A stretch of 27,753 nucleotides of DNA from an uncultured Lachnospiraceae bacterium (lineage in GTDB: Bacteria > Bacillota > Clostridia > Lachnospirales > Lachnospiraceae), in NCBI GenBank assembly GCA_910577825.1, contig CAJTOK010000051.1:1-27753 (forward strand), read 5' to 3'. Below, piece by piece: positions 9,364 to 17,344 of the stretch. The first letter of the stretch is position 1. Every line of letters starts with the position of its first letter. The position numbers were made by a program, and so were the translations under genes. The notes under the pieces are model-generated. The model saw only the letters and a program-made list of their open reading frames with translations. It ran no database searches and had not been told where the DNA came from.

Positions 9364-9915
9364 TCATACCCTCAGAAAAATATGCTTGTTTGTCTTGTAT
9401 TCTTTAACTTTCCAAATGCTGCATGGAAATGCTTCCATATATGATATATCTTCATCTATTGCCGTTTCTATTATTACCAGCGTCCCGCTTTCTACAAGAT
9501 TTGAACCTAAAAGAAACATTGCTGCTGCTTTCTCAAATCCCCTTCCATATGGCGGGTCCATAAAGATTATGCCAAAAGCTTCCCCCCTGCCAGTAAGTTT
9601 CCTTAGTGCATGGAGAACCTCTAAAGGCATCACCTGTGCCCTGTCATTGAACCGTGTCTTTTTAAGGTTCGTATTAATACACGAAAGTGCTTCCTTGTTA
9701 TTGTCCACAAGCACGGCTTCCTTAGCACCCCTGCTTAATGCTTCTATTGCAATGCTTCCGCTCCCGCTGTATAAATCAAGAAAACGGCTGCCTGGCACAT
9801 CAGCCTGTATTATATTAAACAAGGTTTCCTTTATCCTGCCAGTTGTTGGCCTTGTATGCCGCCCCTGTGGTGTTACAAGGTTCATGCCCCTTGCTGTCCC
9901 TGCTATGATTTTCAT
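9364..9915 (-). CDS. rsmD: 16S rRNA (guanine(966)-N2)-methyltransferase
   Basis: Uses S-adenosylmethionine to methylate G966 of 16S rRNA in the small ribosomal subunit. The 183-aa protein begins MKIIAGTARG and carries RPTTGRIKETLFNII, the SAM-binding motif DLYSGSGSIAIEALSRGA, and the catalytic DPPYG motif (in IIFMDPPYG), all diagnostic of RsmD. The ATG at 9915 gives the canonical N-terminus with a GGCGG ribosome site; a GTG 6 bp upstream is less likely. It is the first gene of the rsmD-coaD-DivIVA-like-zapA unit and has its own promoter. Confidence 0.95.
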   Translation of the reverse strand: MKIIAGTARGMNLVTPQGRHTRPTTGRIKETLFNIIQADVPGSRFLDLYSGSGSIAIEALSRGAKEAVLVDNNKEALSCINTNLKKTRFNDRAQVMPLEVLHALRKLTGRGEAFGIIFMDPPYGRGFEKAAAMFLLGSNLVESGTLVIIETAIDEDISYMEAFPCSIWKVKEYKTNKHIFLRV

Positions 9916-9944
9916 GTACACACCGCCTTTTTGGTTATCGTCTT

Positions 9945-9973
9945 ATTGTAACATATCATTCTTTTATGGTCAA
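9945..9973 (-). promoter_or_regulatory. Promoter of the rsmD-coaD-zapA operon
   Basis: Minus-strand TTGACC (9968-9973) and TACAAT (9945-9950) with 17-bp spacing, about 30 bp upstream of the rsmD ATG. Near-consensus for the housekeeping sigma factor. Confidence 0.75.
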
Positions 9974-10064
9974 ATCTGCCTTTGATTTGGAAAATATGCG
10001 CTTTATGTTATATCCAGGCAGTTAAAATGGTATAAACGGGCGGCTTTTGGGAGATTTTAGATAA

Positions 10065-11843
10065 TTAATTATAGATGACATCCTGGGCGGTTATTGTCAT
10101 TAATTGTTCCTTATCGGGCATCCCGGCCTGTACCAGCCTGTTTGCCTGGTTTATTACAATTTTCTCAAACATGTTCCTTATCCCTCTTGCATTTCCAAAA
10201 TCTTCCCATTCTTCCTCTTTCATGCTGCTAAGCTGTTCTGATACACGTTTTTTAGCACTCTCTTCTATTTTAAGCCCTGCTTCATCTGCCATGACATCCA
10301 TAATTTCTATAAGTTCTTCTGTACTGTAATCCGGGAAATTTATAAATTTATTAAAACGGGATATAAGCCCTGTATTGCTTTTTAAGAATGTTTTCATTTC
10401 TTCTGTATAGCCGGCTACTATTATTACAAGGTTGTCCCTGTGGTCTTCCATAAGCTTTACAAGAGTATCTACCGCTTCAGTGCCAAAATCATTTGGCACA
10501 TCAGGGTTTACAAGTGAATATGCCTCATCTATAAAAAGCACGCCACCTATTGCCTGTTCGATAATATCATGTACCTTTATTGCGGTCTGCCCTACATACC
10601 CTGCTACAAGCCCGGAACGGTCTGTTTCTACCATTTTGCCATCTGAAAGTATGCCAAGTGCTTTATATATCCTGCCTACAAGCCTTGCCACAGTAGTTTT
10701 GCCTGTACCCGGGTTTCCGGTAAATACCATATGGTAAGACATGTCCATAACCGGCATATTCATTTTTTCACGTAACTTCCTTATCTTAATAAGGTTAGCA
10801 AGTGACTGTATCTCACCTTTAACATCCTTTAAACCCACAAGTGAATTTAATTCATCAAGAAGTACCTTAATCTGCCTTTCCTGTTCTTCCTGCTCTGCCC
10901 TTTCCCTTTCTTCAAGCCGTTTCTTGACTGCAAGGAACTTTTCCTTTGCAAGTTTTTCTTCCCTTTCCTTTGCAAGCCGTGCATCCTCTTCTACACGCTT
11001 AAAAAAAGCCTCTTTTAAACGCTTCTTCTCTTCCTCTCTCTGTGCAGCCTCTTTCTCCTGCTTTTTCTCCTCTGCCTCTGCTGCCGCCATATTATTTTTA
11101 TTATTTACCGTTTCTGGTTTTATGGCTTTTGCCTTATTTTTTACAGTATTCCGGGTTCTCTTTGCCTTTTTCTTAACCTGCTTCTTTGCTGGGATATCTG
11201 TGGCTTCTGTTCCTTTAATTTCTGTTTTCTGTTCTTTTGCCTTTTTCTTTCTCTCCTGGACCCAGCTTATATCACAATTTATCCCGTCTGGCATCAGTTT
11301 TCTTTTAATATATTCCTGCTGCCAGCTTATATTCTGGTCTATAATGAAATTGCTTATTTTGCCATAGTATTTTTGTATAAAATCATTTATCTGTACATCT
11401 TTGCCATGGTTAAGATATGCCATACATAATAATATATTCAAAAACGCATCTAGAAAATATAGTGTCATATCCCCTTTATGTTCTTTGTCATACAGCCCGC
11501 AAAGCTGCAGAAGCACAGGCGGAAGTTCATAAAAACGCCTGCTGTCATTGTATGCAGTCCTGTTTATCCTGCCGCTCTCCGGTATGCAGAGAGGATTGCT
11601 GGCCGTTATTACACGCATAAATTCACGCTGGTTATCCAGAATCTCACCACAATGTACTGCAAGGTTCATAAGGACAGACTGCACATAAATGTCTAAAACC
11701 TCAGTGCTTGACTGCTTCATAACCTGTTCTGCCTGTTTCCAGAATCCCTTTTCTTCAAGCATTGTACAATATAAGACAAGTTTATCATAATTAACCCTGC
11801 CAAGTTCAAATAACTTCCCATCCGGATAAAGTGTATCTGCCAT
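10065..11843 (-). CDS. AAA+ ATPase of the CbxX/SpoVK type with N-terminal extension
   Basis: A 592-aa protein. The C-terminal AAA+ domain (about residues 330-592) has Walker A GNPGTGKT (376-383), Walker B LFIDEA (436-441), a pore-loop-like GYVGQT, a sensor-1-like VIIVAGYTEEM and an arginine-finger-type region SRFNKFINFPDYS. This is the CbxX/CfqX family that includes SpoVK of sporulation and Rubisco activases. The first 190 residues are a helical region I do not recognise, joined by a very Lys/Glu-rich linker (about 200-320) likely forming a charged coiled coil. The ATG at 11843 is preferred; the frame also opens at a TTG 27 bp upstream that overlaps the ribosome-site region. A promoter lies just upstream. 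A role in spore formation is possible, not shown. Confidence 0.85.
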   Translation of the reverse strand: MADTLYPDGKLFELGRVNYDKLVLYCTMLEEKGFWKQAEQVMKQSSTEVLDIYVQSVLMNLAVHCGEILDNQREFMRVITASNPLCIPESGRINRTAYNDSRRFYELPPVLLQLCGLYDKEHKGDMTLYFLDAFLNILLCMAYLNHGKDVQINDFIQKYYGKISNFIIDQNISWQQEYIKRKLMPDGINCDISWVQERKKKAKEQKTEIKGTEATDIPAKKQVKKKAKRTRNTVKNKAKAIKPETVNNKNNMAAAEAEEKKQEKEAAQREEEKKRLKEAFFKRVEEDARLAKEREEKLAKEKFLAVKKRLEERERAEQEEQERQIKVLLDELNSLVGLKDVKGEIQSLANLIKIRKLREKMNMPVMDMSYHMVFTGNPGTGKTTVARLVGRIYKALGILSDGKMVETDRSGLVAGYVGQTAIKVHDIIEQAIGGVLFIDEAYSLVNPDVPNDFGTEAVDTLVKLMEDHRDNLVIIVAGYTEEMKTFLKSNTGLISRFNKFINFPDYSTEELIEIMDVMADEAGLKIEESAKKRVSEQLSSMKEEEWEDFGNARGIRNMFEKIVINQANRLVQAGMPDKEQLMTITAQDVIYN

Positions 11844-11896
11844 ATACCCTTTCTGCTCCTTCCAAAACAAAATAGCAAACTGTAATTTGTTCTTTA

Positions 11897-11925
11897 ATTC
11901 TACTATGATTATTTTTAAAAATCAA
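11897..11925 (-). promoter_or_regulatory. Promoter of the SpoVK-like ATPase gene
   Basis: Minus-strand TTGATT (11920-11925) and TAGAAT (11897-11902) with a 17-bp spacer, in the 99-bp gap after recG. It would start transcription about 45 bp upstream of the ATPase ATG. Confidence 0.65.
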
Positions 11926-11942
11926 TGCTGCCCTTTACTTAA

Positions 11943-13982
11943 TTACAAGAAAACAGTACCAGTATAAGACATAATCTGCTCTTTTAACCGGCCATGTTTC
12001 TTACACATATCCATTATATCCTGGTCTTTAAAACGCCTGGCGGCTTTACTGGCAGCAGATAGTATATCTGCATCCTGGTATATATCTGCAAGCTTGAAAT
12101 CAAGCGTCCCGCTCTGGCGTATCCCGAAGAAATCACCTGGGCCGCGCATTTTTAAATCCTGCTCTGCAACGTAAAAGCCATCATTGGAATTTCCAATTAC
12201 TGAAAGCCTTTCCATTACTTCTTTGGAATCATTGCCTGCCATAAATATACAATATGACTGTGCACTGCCACGTCCTACCCTGCCACGCAGCTGGTGGAGC
12301 TGTGCAAGCCCGAAGCGTTCAGAGTTTTCAACCATCATTACAGTTGCTTCTGGCACATTTATGCCTACTTCTATAACTGTAGTAGATACAAGTATATCGG
12401 TTTTATGTGATGCAAATTCCTCCATAATGCTGTTTTTCTGTGCAGGCTTCATCTTGCCATGAAGATATGCAATCCTTGTTCCAGGCGGCATTTTAGTACA
12501 TAACATCTGGTAGTAGTCTGTTACATTTTCTGCTTCCATGTTTTCACTTTCATCTACCATAGGGCATATTATATATACCTGGTGGCCTGCTTCTATTTCT
12601 TTCTGCATGAATTTATATGCCTGCGTCCTGTAATTAGTGTTTACAACACAGTTTTTAACAGGCTTCCTGCCTTCTGGCATTGTATCTATTACTGATATAT
12701 CAAGTTCACCATATAATATTATTGCCAGTGTCCTTGGTATAGGCGTTGCACTCATAACCAGCATATGAGGGCTGTTTCCCTTTGAATAAAGTGCTTCCCT
12801 CTGTTTTACGCCAAACCTGTGCTGTTCATCAGTTACTACAAGCCCAAGGTTTTCAAATTCCACCTTTTCCTGTACAAGTGCATGTGTGCCGATTACAATA
12901 TCAATTTCATGTCCTGCTATCTGCGCCTGTACCTTCTTTTTCTGTGCAGCAGTTAATGAACCTGTAAGCAGTCCTGTTTTTATGCCAAATGGTTCTAACA
13001 TCCCTGTAAATGTTTCATAATGCTGCATGGCAAGCACTTCTGTAGGTGCCATAATTGCCCCCTGGAAGCCATTTTCTGCTGCCATAAGAAGTGAAAGCAG
13101 TGCAATTATTGTTTTGCCAGAACCAACATCACCCTGCACAAGCCTGTTCATAACCTTTCCAGACTGCAAATCCCCCTGTATCTCCTGCCACACTGCCTGC
13201 TGTGCCTTTGTAAGTTTATATGGAAGCGAGTTTACAAGCTGCCCTGGCAGTGTATTTTGATACATTATATACTGTGATTCCATTTTATGCTTTGTCTTCC
13301 TAAGCTGCCCAAGTGCCAGCGCAAAAAGGAAAAACTCATCAAACACAAGCCTGCGCCTTGCCTGTATGCACTCTTCTTTATCTGCCGGGAAATGTATTGC
13401 ATAAATTGCCTTTTTCCATAATACAAGGTTATTCTCTTTCCTTATATCTGCTGGCAGAAAATCCCCGTTTAAATCCGTTTCTTCCAATGCCCTTTTTACC
13501 GCCCTTGCAACAGCATTGCATGTAAGCCCCGCTGTAAGGCCGTACACTGGCTGTAATGTGCCTGTAAGGTTTGCATATTCCTGCCTTTCAAGAAGTTTTG
13601 CCTGGTGCATCTCCAGAAAACCGTTCCTGTTCATAATCCTGCCACGCAGTATATAATGTGTGCCCATATGGAGCATTTTTGCCATAAACGGCATATTAAA
13701 CCATACTGCTGCTATACTGCCGCTTGCATCTTTAAATACTGCCCTGGTTACTTTAAGGTTTCCTGATACTGTAACCTTAGGGGAATATTTAAGGACTGCC
13801 TCTATTATTACCGTCCTGCCCTCCTGTACAGAAGATACAGGTTCTATGCTTCCAAAAATATCATATCCCCGCGGATAAAAGCAAAGAAGCTCCTTTACTG
13901 TATAAATCCCCAGTTTATTAAAGAGCTTCTCAGTTTTTCCGCCAATACCCTTAATATTCCTTATGCTGCTGTTTAATTCCAC
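11943..13982 (-). CDS. recG: ATP-dependent DNA helicase RecG
   Basis: Superfamily 2 helicase that remodels stalled replication forks and Holliday junctions. The N-terminal wedge/OB domain carries IKGIGGKTEKLFNKLGI and later GSIAAVWFNMPF. The motor has Walker A GDVGSGKT (about 284-291), the DEQH box in VVTDEQHRFGVKQRE, motif III MSATPIPRTLA, and the C-terminal DILVSTTVIEVG and QLRGRVGRG motifs. About 679 aa is normal. The start is uncertain: no ATG is available. I chose the GTG at 13982 (residues MELNSSIRN), with AAAGGCGG upstream at rather long spacing. A TTG at 14006 is the alternative but would put that ribosome site inside the gene. Lies after the fakA-like gene, as in the Bacillus rpmB-yloU-yloV-recG region. 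Confidence 0.95.
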   Translation of the reverse strand: MELNSSIRNIKGIGGKTEKLFNKLGIYTVKELLCFYPRGYDIFGSIEPVSSVQEGRTVIIEAVLKYSPKVTVSGNLKVTRAVFKDASGSIAAVWFNMPFMAKMLHMGTHYILRGRIMNRNGFLEMHQAKLLERQEYANLTGTLQPVYGLTAGLTCNAVARAVKRALEETDLNGDFLPADIRKENNLVLWKKAIYAIHFPADKEECIQARRRLVFDEFFLFALALGQLRKTKHKMESQYIMYQNTLPGQLVNSLPYKLTKAQQAVWQEIQGDLQSGKVMNRLVQGDVGSGKTIIALLSLLMAAENGFQGAIMAPTEVLAMQHYETFTGMLEPFGIKTGLLTGSLTAAQKKKVQAQIAGHEIDIVIGTHALVQEKVEFENLGLVVTDEQHRFGVKQREALYSKGNSPHMLVMSATPIPRTLAIILYGELDISVIDTMPEGRKPVKNCVVNTNYRTQAYKFMQKEIEAGHQVYIICPMVDESENMEAENVTDYYQMLCTKMPPGTRIAYLHGKMKPAQKNSIMEEFASHKTDILVSTTVIEVGINVPEATVMMVENSERFGLAQLHQLRGRVGRGSAQSYCIFMAGNDSKEVMERLSVIGNSNDGFYVAEQDLKMRGPGDFFGIRQSGTLDFKLADIYQDADILSAASKAARRFKDQDIMDMCKKHGRLKEQIMSYTGTVFL

Positions 13983-14056
13983 TTCTGTTAATATCCCGCC
14001 TTTCAAAGCTTATATCAAATTAACGTAAAAGAATAAAAAGGCCAGGCTTTATCCTT

Positions 14057-15736
14057 TTACTCTACAGATATAAAGTAAGAATACACTGGCTGTCCGCCAT
14101 ACTGTACTTCTACATCTACCCCGTTGTATATTTCTGTTATCTTATCTGCAATACCTTCTGCTTCTTCTTCTGTCGCATCTGCACCATAATAAAGGCTTAC
14201 AAGTTCCGATTCATCATCAACAAGTCCCTCTACAAGTTTTATGGCAGCTTCATTTACGCTTTTCTCCACAGAAACAATAGTCTTGTCTGTAAGCCCCATA
14301 AAATCTCCCTTTTTAATATCCCTGCCATCCATATTTGTATCACGCACAGCATATGTTACCTGGCCTGATTTAATATTCAGCATTTCTTTGGACATATTTT
14401 TCTCATTATCACTTACAGGGCTTCCTTCTGAATAATTTATAAGTGCTGCAATCCCCTGTGGTATATTCTTTGAAGGGATTACAATAATATTTTTATCCTT
14501 TGCCAGCTCCTTTGCCTGGTTTGCAGCAAGTATTATATTGCCATTGTTAGGAAGTATAAATATATTATCTGCATTTACATTATCTATTGCTTCTAATATA
14601 TCATCAGTGCTCGGGTTCATTGTCTGCCCGCCCTCAATTATATAATCTGCCTTTAAATCCCTGAATATATCTGAAAGCCCGTCACCAGCAGATACTACTA
14701 TAAACCCTGTTTCCTTGCGTGGTTCTTCTTTTTTATTTTCTTTCTGCGTATTTTTCTGCTGTGCTGCAATCCTTGTGGCATCACGTATAACCTTTTCATG
14801 GTGCTCTTCACGCATATTGTCAATTTTCATGCTTGTAAGCTGGCCGAATGAAAGTGCTTTCTGTATTGCAAGCCCCGGGTCGTTTGTATGGACATGCACC
14901 TTTACTATTTCATCATCTGCAACTACAACAACACAGTCGCCAATTCCCTGCAGATATTCTTTAAGCTGTGTCTCTGCCGCCTCCTGGTTGCGTTCAAGCA
15001 TTATTATAAATTCCGTGCAGTAGCCATATTTTATATCTGTTTCTGCTTCTGCGGGCACGCTTGTCTTGATTAACCTGGAAGTACCGTTGCTTATAATTGT
15101 AAAATCAGAAACTTTCCCTTTTAACGCATCTATTGCCCCGCGCAGGAAAGTCATAAGCCCTTCACCGCCAGAATCCACCACGCCTGCCTGTTTAAGCACA
15201 GGAAGCAGTTCAGGGGTCTTTGCAAGTGCTTCTTCCATGCTTTCTGCTACAGCATCACAAAATTCAATTACATCATCTATATCATCATTAATTATTATAT
15301 CCAGTGCCCTGTCAGCCCCTGCACGTGCCACTGTAAGGATTGTGCCTTCCTTTGGCTTCATAACAGCCTTATATGCTGTATCAGCAGCATGTTGTACAGC
15401 ATTGGCAAGGATATTTACATCAAGTACAGTATTTCCCTTTATCCCTTTAACAAAGCCACGGAAAATCTGTGACATAATTACACCTGAATTTCCCCTTGCA
15501 CCTCTTAGCGAGCCGCTTGAAATTGCCTTGCCAAGCTGGTTAATATCAGGATTCTCAAGGCTTCCTGCTTCCTTTGCAGCAGCCATTATAGTCATAGTCA
15601 TATTAGTGCCTGTATCACCGTCTGGCACTGGAAAAACATTTAATTCATTTATATAATCCTTCTTTGCATCTAATGCTTTGGCGCCTGATAAAAACATCTT
15701 CTGCAGCATTGCTGCATCTATTGATTTTAAAGCCAC
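14057..15736 (-). CDS. fakA: DAK2-domain fatty acid kinase subunit (FakA/YloV-like)
   Basis: A 559-aa protein of the YloV/FakA family. FakA supplies the ATP-binding kinase domain that phosphorylates fatty acids held by a FakB (DegV-family) partner, feeding exogenous fatty acids into phospholipid synthesis; the partner is not in this window. The N-terminal DAK2 domain (about 8-200) has NVFPVPDGDTGTN (Asp39, Asp41 metal ligands), SLRGARGNSGVIMSQIFRG and VVDSGGEGL. The middle and C-terminal FakA-type regions include GYCTEFIIM, VHVHTNDPG and the NPSTDDILEAI segment. It starts with GTG at 15736, supported by GGAGG 9 bp upstream. It sits 38 bp after the Asp23-family gene, matching the conserved yloU-yloV pair. 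Confidence 0.9.
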   Translation of the reverse strand: MALKSIDAAMLQKMFLSGAKALDAKKDYINELNVFPVPDGDTGTNMTMTIMAAAKEAGSLENPDINQLGKAISSGSLRGARGNSGVIMSQIFRGFVKGIKGNTVLDVNILANAVQHAADTAYKAVMKPKEGTILTVARAGADRALDIIINDDIDDVIEFCDAVAESMEEALAKTPELLPVLKQAGVVDSGGEGLMTFLRGAIDALKGKVSDFTIISNGTSRLIKTSVPAEAETDIKYGYCTEFIIMLERNQEAAETQLKEYLQGIGDCVVVVADDEIVKVHVHTNDPGLAIQKALSFGQLTSMKIDNMREEHHEKVIRDATRIAAQQKNTQKENKKEEPRKETGFIVVSAGDGLSDIFRDLKADYIIEGGQTMNPSTDDILEAIDNVNADNIFILPNNGNIILAANQAKELAKDKNIIVIPSKNIPQGIAALINYSEGSPVSDNEKNMSKEMLNIKSGQVTYAVRDTNMDGRDIKKGDFMGLTDKTIVSVEKSVNEAAIKLVEGLVDDESELVSLYYGADATEEEAEGIADKITEIYNGVDVEVQYGGQPVYSYFISVE

Positions 15737-15774
15737 TTTTCCATTCCTCCTTGTATTAAGGTATACTTACCTGC

Positions 15775-16137
15775 TTAATCTTCATCCATAATCCTGACGC
15801 CTTCAACTACTACATTGATTGCTTCTATCTCTAAACCTGTAAATTCTTCTATTTTATATCTTACATTCTCCAGTACATTCTGTGACACTGCACGTATGCT
15901 TACACCATATGCAACAATGACATGGAGTTCTATTTTTAATTTATTATTTACTATATATACATTTACACCCCTGCCAGCATTTTCCTTTTTCAAAAGCCTT
16001 GCGACCCCGTCTTTTACATTTAAAGACGCCATGCCGGCTATCCCTATACATTCCATGGTAGCAGCGCCTGCGTATTTGGCCAGCACATCACGGTCTATTA
16101 CAATATTTCCCATATTGGTACTCATTTTCCCTTTCAT
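15775..16137 (-). CDS. Asp23/Gls24 family protein (YloU-like)
   Basis: A 120-aa small protein of the Asp23/Gls24 (DUF322) family, associated with the cell envelope and alkaline or general stress in Firmicutes; the biochemical role is unclear. Visible family features are GNIVIDRDVLAKYAG at the N-terminus, a central VNVYIVNNKLKIELHVIVAYGVSI strand pair, and the C-terminal INVVVEGVRI. The ATG at 16137 is placed by GGAGG 7 bp upstream; the frame also opens at a GTG 18 bp earlier that precedes the ribosome site. First gene of the asp23-fakA-recG operon, with a promoter at 16204-16232. Confidence 0.9.
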   Translation of the reverse strand: MKGKMSTNMGNIVIDRDVLAKYAGAATMECIGIAGMASLNVKDGVARLLKKENAGRGVNVYIVNNKLKIELHVIVAYGVSIRAVSQNVLENVRYKIEEFTGLEIEAINVVVEGVRIMDED

Positions 16138-16172
16138 AAGACATCCTCCATTCACCTTAAATTATATCCAGG

Positions 16173-16201
16173 TTCATTTTTCTAATCCTGCATCATATAA
16201 T
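16173..16201 (+). promoter_or_regulatory. Candidate promoter of the small membrane-protein gene
   Basis: Plus-strand TTCATT (16173-16178) and a perfect TATAAT (16196-16201) with 17-bp spacing, 53 bp upstream of the plus-strand ATG at 16255. The -35 is weak. Its -10 lies 2 bp from the -10 of the opposite-strand promoter. Confidence 0.5.
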
Positions 16202-16203
16202 AT

Positions 16204-16232
16204 AGTATAACTTATTGCTTCCTTCAAAGCAA
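16204..16232 (-). promoter_or_regulatory. Promoter of the asp23-fakA-recG operon
   Basis: Minus-strand TTGCTT (16227-16232) and TATACT (16204-16209) separated by 17 bp; predicted start near 16197, giving a leader of about 60 nt before the ATG at 16137. Confidence 0.6.
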
Positions 16233-16254
16233 GAACAATAATATGGTGGTAATT

Positions 16255-16392
16255 ATGCGCAGAATGGCCGGTTTTATCCTCTTCTGGATAGCTATAGGGA
16301 TGACAATAATGCTTTTTCTTGATAATGGCATTGTTGCAATTATTATAATACTTTTATGCCTTATACTTGGATATAACCTTTTTTGCAGTTAA
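16255..16392 (+). CDS. Small two-helix membrane protein (45 aa)
   Basis: A short plus-strand gene between the divergent Asp23-family gene and rpmB. The ATG at 16255 is preceded by GGTGGT at 4-9 bp, and the frame closes with TAA at 16390-16392. The product starts MRRMAGF, has a hydrophobic helix (about 7-22), a polar LDNG turn and a second very hydrophobic helix (about 26-44), so it should be a membrane hairpin with positive residues at the cytoplasmic N-terminus. I do not recognise a family. Support comes from the ribosome site, a perfect -10 box upstream, and clean hydrophobic organisation; codon use (many ATA, CTT) fits the neighbours. Confidence 0.6.
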   Translation: MRRMAGFILFWIAIGMTIMLFLDNGIVAIIIILLCLILGYNLFCS

Positions 16393-16405
16393 ATATATAT
16401 CCTGT

Positions 16406-16440
16406 AAAAACAATAAAAGGGCAAAGCCAGGCTTTGCCCT
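16406..16440 (-). terminator. Second (distal) terminator after rpmB
   Basis: Minus strand: an 11-bp perfect inverted repeat (16418-16428 with 16430-16440; effective loop of about 5 nt) of the type AGGGCAAAGCC, followed by TTTTATTGTTTTT. It backs up the rpmB-proximal hairpin and prevents readthrough antisense to the 45-aa gene. Confidence 0.75.
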
Positions 16441-16444
16441 ATGC

Positions 16445-16469
16445 AAAAAGAACCGGTAAACACCGGCTC
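16445..16469 (-). terminator. First (proximal) terminator after rpmB
   Basis: Minus strand: GAGCCGGT (16462-16469) pairs with ACCGGTTC (16450-16457) around a 4-nt loop, followed directly by TTTTT. Located 23 bp past the rpmB stop. A second hairpin terminator follows within 5 bp. Confidence 0.8.
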
Positions 16470-16492
16470 TCCTGTATATCTACTGGATGCGC

Positions 16493-16678
16493 TTACGCAC
16501 GCTCTACAGCTCCAGAACGTAAACATCCTGTACATACTGGCATTTTCTTTGTTCCGCCATTAACCTTAACCCTTACGGATTTGATGTTTGGTTTCCACAT
16601 CTTATTACTTCTTCTATGTGAATGGCTCACTTTATTACCAAAGTGGACACTTTTCCCACAAACTGAACATTTCGCCAT
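16493..16678 (-). CDS. rpmB: 50S ribosomal protein L28
   Basis: A 61-aa component of the large ribosomal subunit. It starts MAKCSVCGKS and contains VSHSHRRSNKMWKPNI, the L28 signature. It is the zinc-binding (C+) form: two CxxC pairs, Cys4/Cys7 and Cys51/Cys54 region (CSVC and CTGC), can hold one zinc. The ATG at 16678 has GGAGG 8 bp upstream; the frame extends 9 bp further without support. Monocistronic, with its own promoter (16736-16764) and two tandem terminators. Its position beside the Asp23-family gene matches rpmB-yloU order in Bacillus, here separated by the 45-aa gene. Confidence 0.97.
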   Translation of the reverse strand: MAKCSVCGKSVHFGNKVSHSHRRSNKMWKPNIKSVRVKVNGGTKKMPVCTGCLRSGAVERA

Positions 16679-16735
16679 CGTAAGCACCTCCTTAATTTTA
16701 ATACATTATTTCTGTTTCATTTGCACAACACGACT

Positions 16736-16764
16736 ATTCTAACAAATAATTGGTATAATTGCAA
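16736..16764 (-). promoter_or_regulatory. Promoter of rpmB
   Basis: Minus-strand TTGCAA (16759-16764), 17-bp spacer, TAGAAT (16736-16741). Predicted start about 50 nt upstream of the rpmB ATG. Strong housekeeping-type promoter, fitting a ribosomal protein gene. Confidence 0.75.
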
Positions 16765-16830
16765 GAAAATTTTTAATTTAGCAGGATAATTTTTTTGAAA
16801 ATATTCCTGCATTTCTTTACAAAATAATGG

Positions 16831-17005
16831 GCTGGCAATTCCAATGTCTTCCACAGACAGCACGCTTCCGCTTGAATAAACCACGCAACGGCGCATAAAG
16901 CCCTTATGCTTCAAAGAAAAAACATCTTTGAAGCATTTAATACAGTGCTTAAACGCCGGCGGGTTTAAACAGCTGTCTTTAGGAAGCACATTGGAATTTG
17001 CCAGC
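16831..17005. repeat. Long imperfect palindromic element, copy A (175 bp)
   Basis: The two halves pair almost end to end. Outer arms are GCTGGCA (16831-16837) with TGCCAGC (16999-17005), continuing through an ATTCCAATGT / ACATTGGAAT match and GACAGC / GCTGTC. The top is a perfect 12-bp stem ATGCTTCAAAGA (16906-16917) with its complement (16925-16936) around a 7-nt loop AAAAACA. It could be a MITE-like element or a highly structured RNA. A related copy in the opposite orientation lies at 17345-17516. An open frame of 90 codons on the minus strand (16717-16989) overlaps it but has no ribosome site and runs into the rpmB promoter. Confidence 0.7.
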
Positions 17006-17038
17006 TAAGCTGTTCTTTGGCAGTTAAAGGTCTTTAAT

Positions 17039-17067
17039 GCTAAATGGCATATCTGCTGGCATTTAGC
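17039..17067. repeat. Short inverted repeat
   Basis: GCTAAATG (17039-17046) and CATTTAGC (17060-17067) form a perfect 8-bp stem with a 13-nt spacer. It has no adjacent T-run that would make a terminator. Lies between the two long palindromic elements; function unknown. Confidence 0.5.
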
Positions 17068-17340
17068 CTAAGCTATTTTGTAATTGTGAAAAAAGCAGAA
17101 TAGCAGACCTGTTCAGACAATATTCTTATAAAATGACATTTGGAACAATTTTTTCAAATGGCTCTATGTCAGATATAGGGGAAGAACTTATAAACATTTA
17201 TACATATGATGAAAATAATAAACCCGGTAAATACAATATCTATAGCAAGTTCTGATGATATTTCTGTTAATGGGAAAAATTATATGATAAAAAAATCATC
17301 TTCATTAATAAATGAATTGATAGAAATAATACATAAATAA
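17067..17340 (+). pseudogene. Decayed plus-strand coding remnant, unidentified
   Basis: Frame 17067-17255 reads as protein-like sequence (including RIADLFRQYSYKM, then GTIFSNGSMSDIGEELINIY) and stops at TGA 17253-17255. The neighbouring frame continues with DDISVNGKNYMIKKSSS and LINELIEIIHK to TAA at 17338-17340. A single frameshift near 17245 would join them into one C-terminal fragment of about 90 residues. No ribosome site or convincing start is present. I do not recognise the family. It lies between two palindromic elements in a zone of gene remnants. Low confidence that it was ever a gene. Confidence 0.3.
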
Positions 17341-17344
17341 ATTA

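Noticed and set aside
9311..9985. 224-codon plus-strand open frame opposite rsmD
   Set aside because: Mirror of the rsmD/coaD codons; rsmD is certain and the opposite product is unlike any protein.
10741..11367. 208-codon plus-strand open frame, Ser/Phe-rich
   Set aside because: Antisense of the Lys/Glu-rich linker of the AAA+ gene, which naturally gives a long opposite frame.
14010..14056. Possible terminator between the fakA-like gene and recG
   Set aside because: Only a 6-bp AAAAGG/CCTTTT stem with an 11-nt loop; too weak to call, and recG is likely co-transcribed.
16717..16989. 90-codon minus-strand open frame upstream of rpmB
   Set aside because: No ribosome site, GTG start, most of it lies in the long palindromic element, and its end runs through the rpmB promoter.
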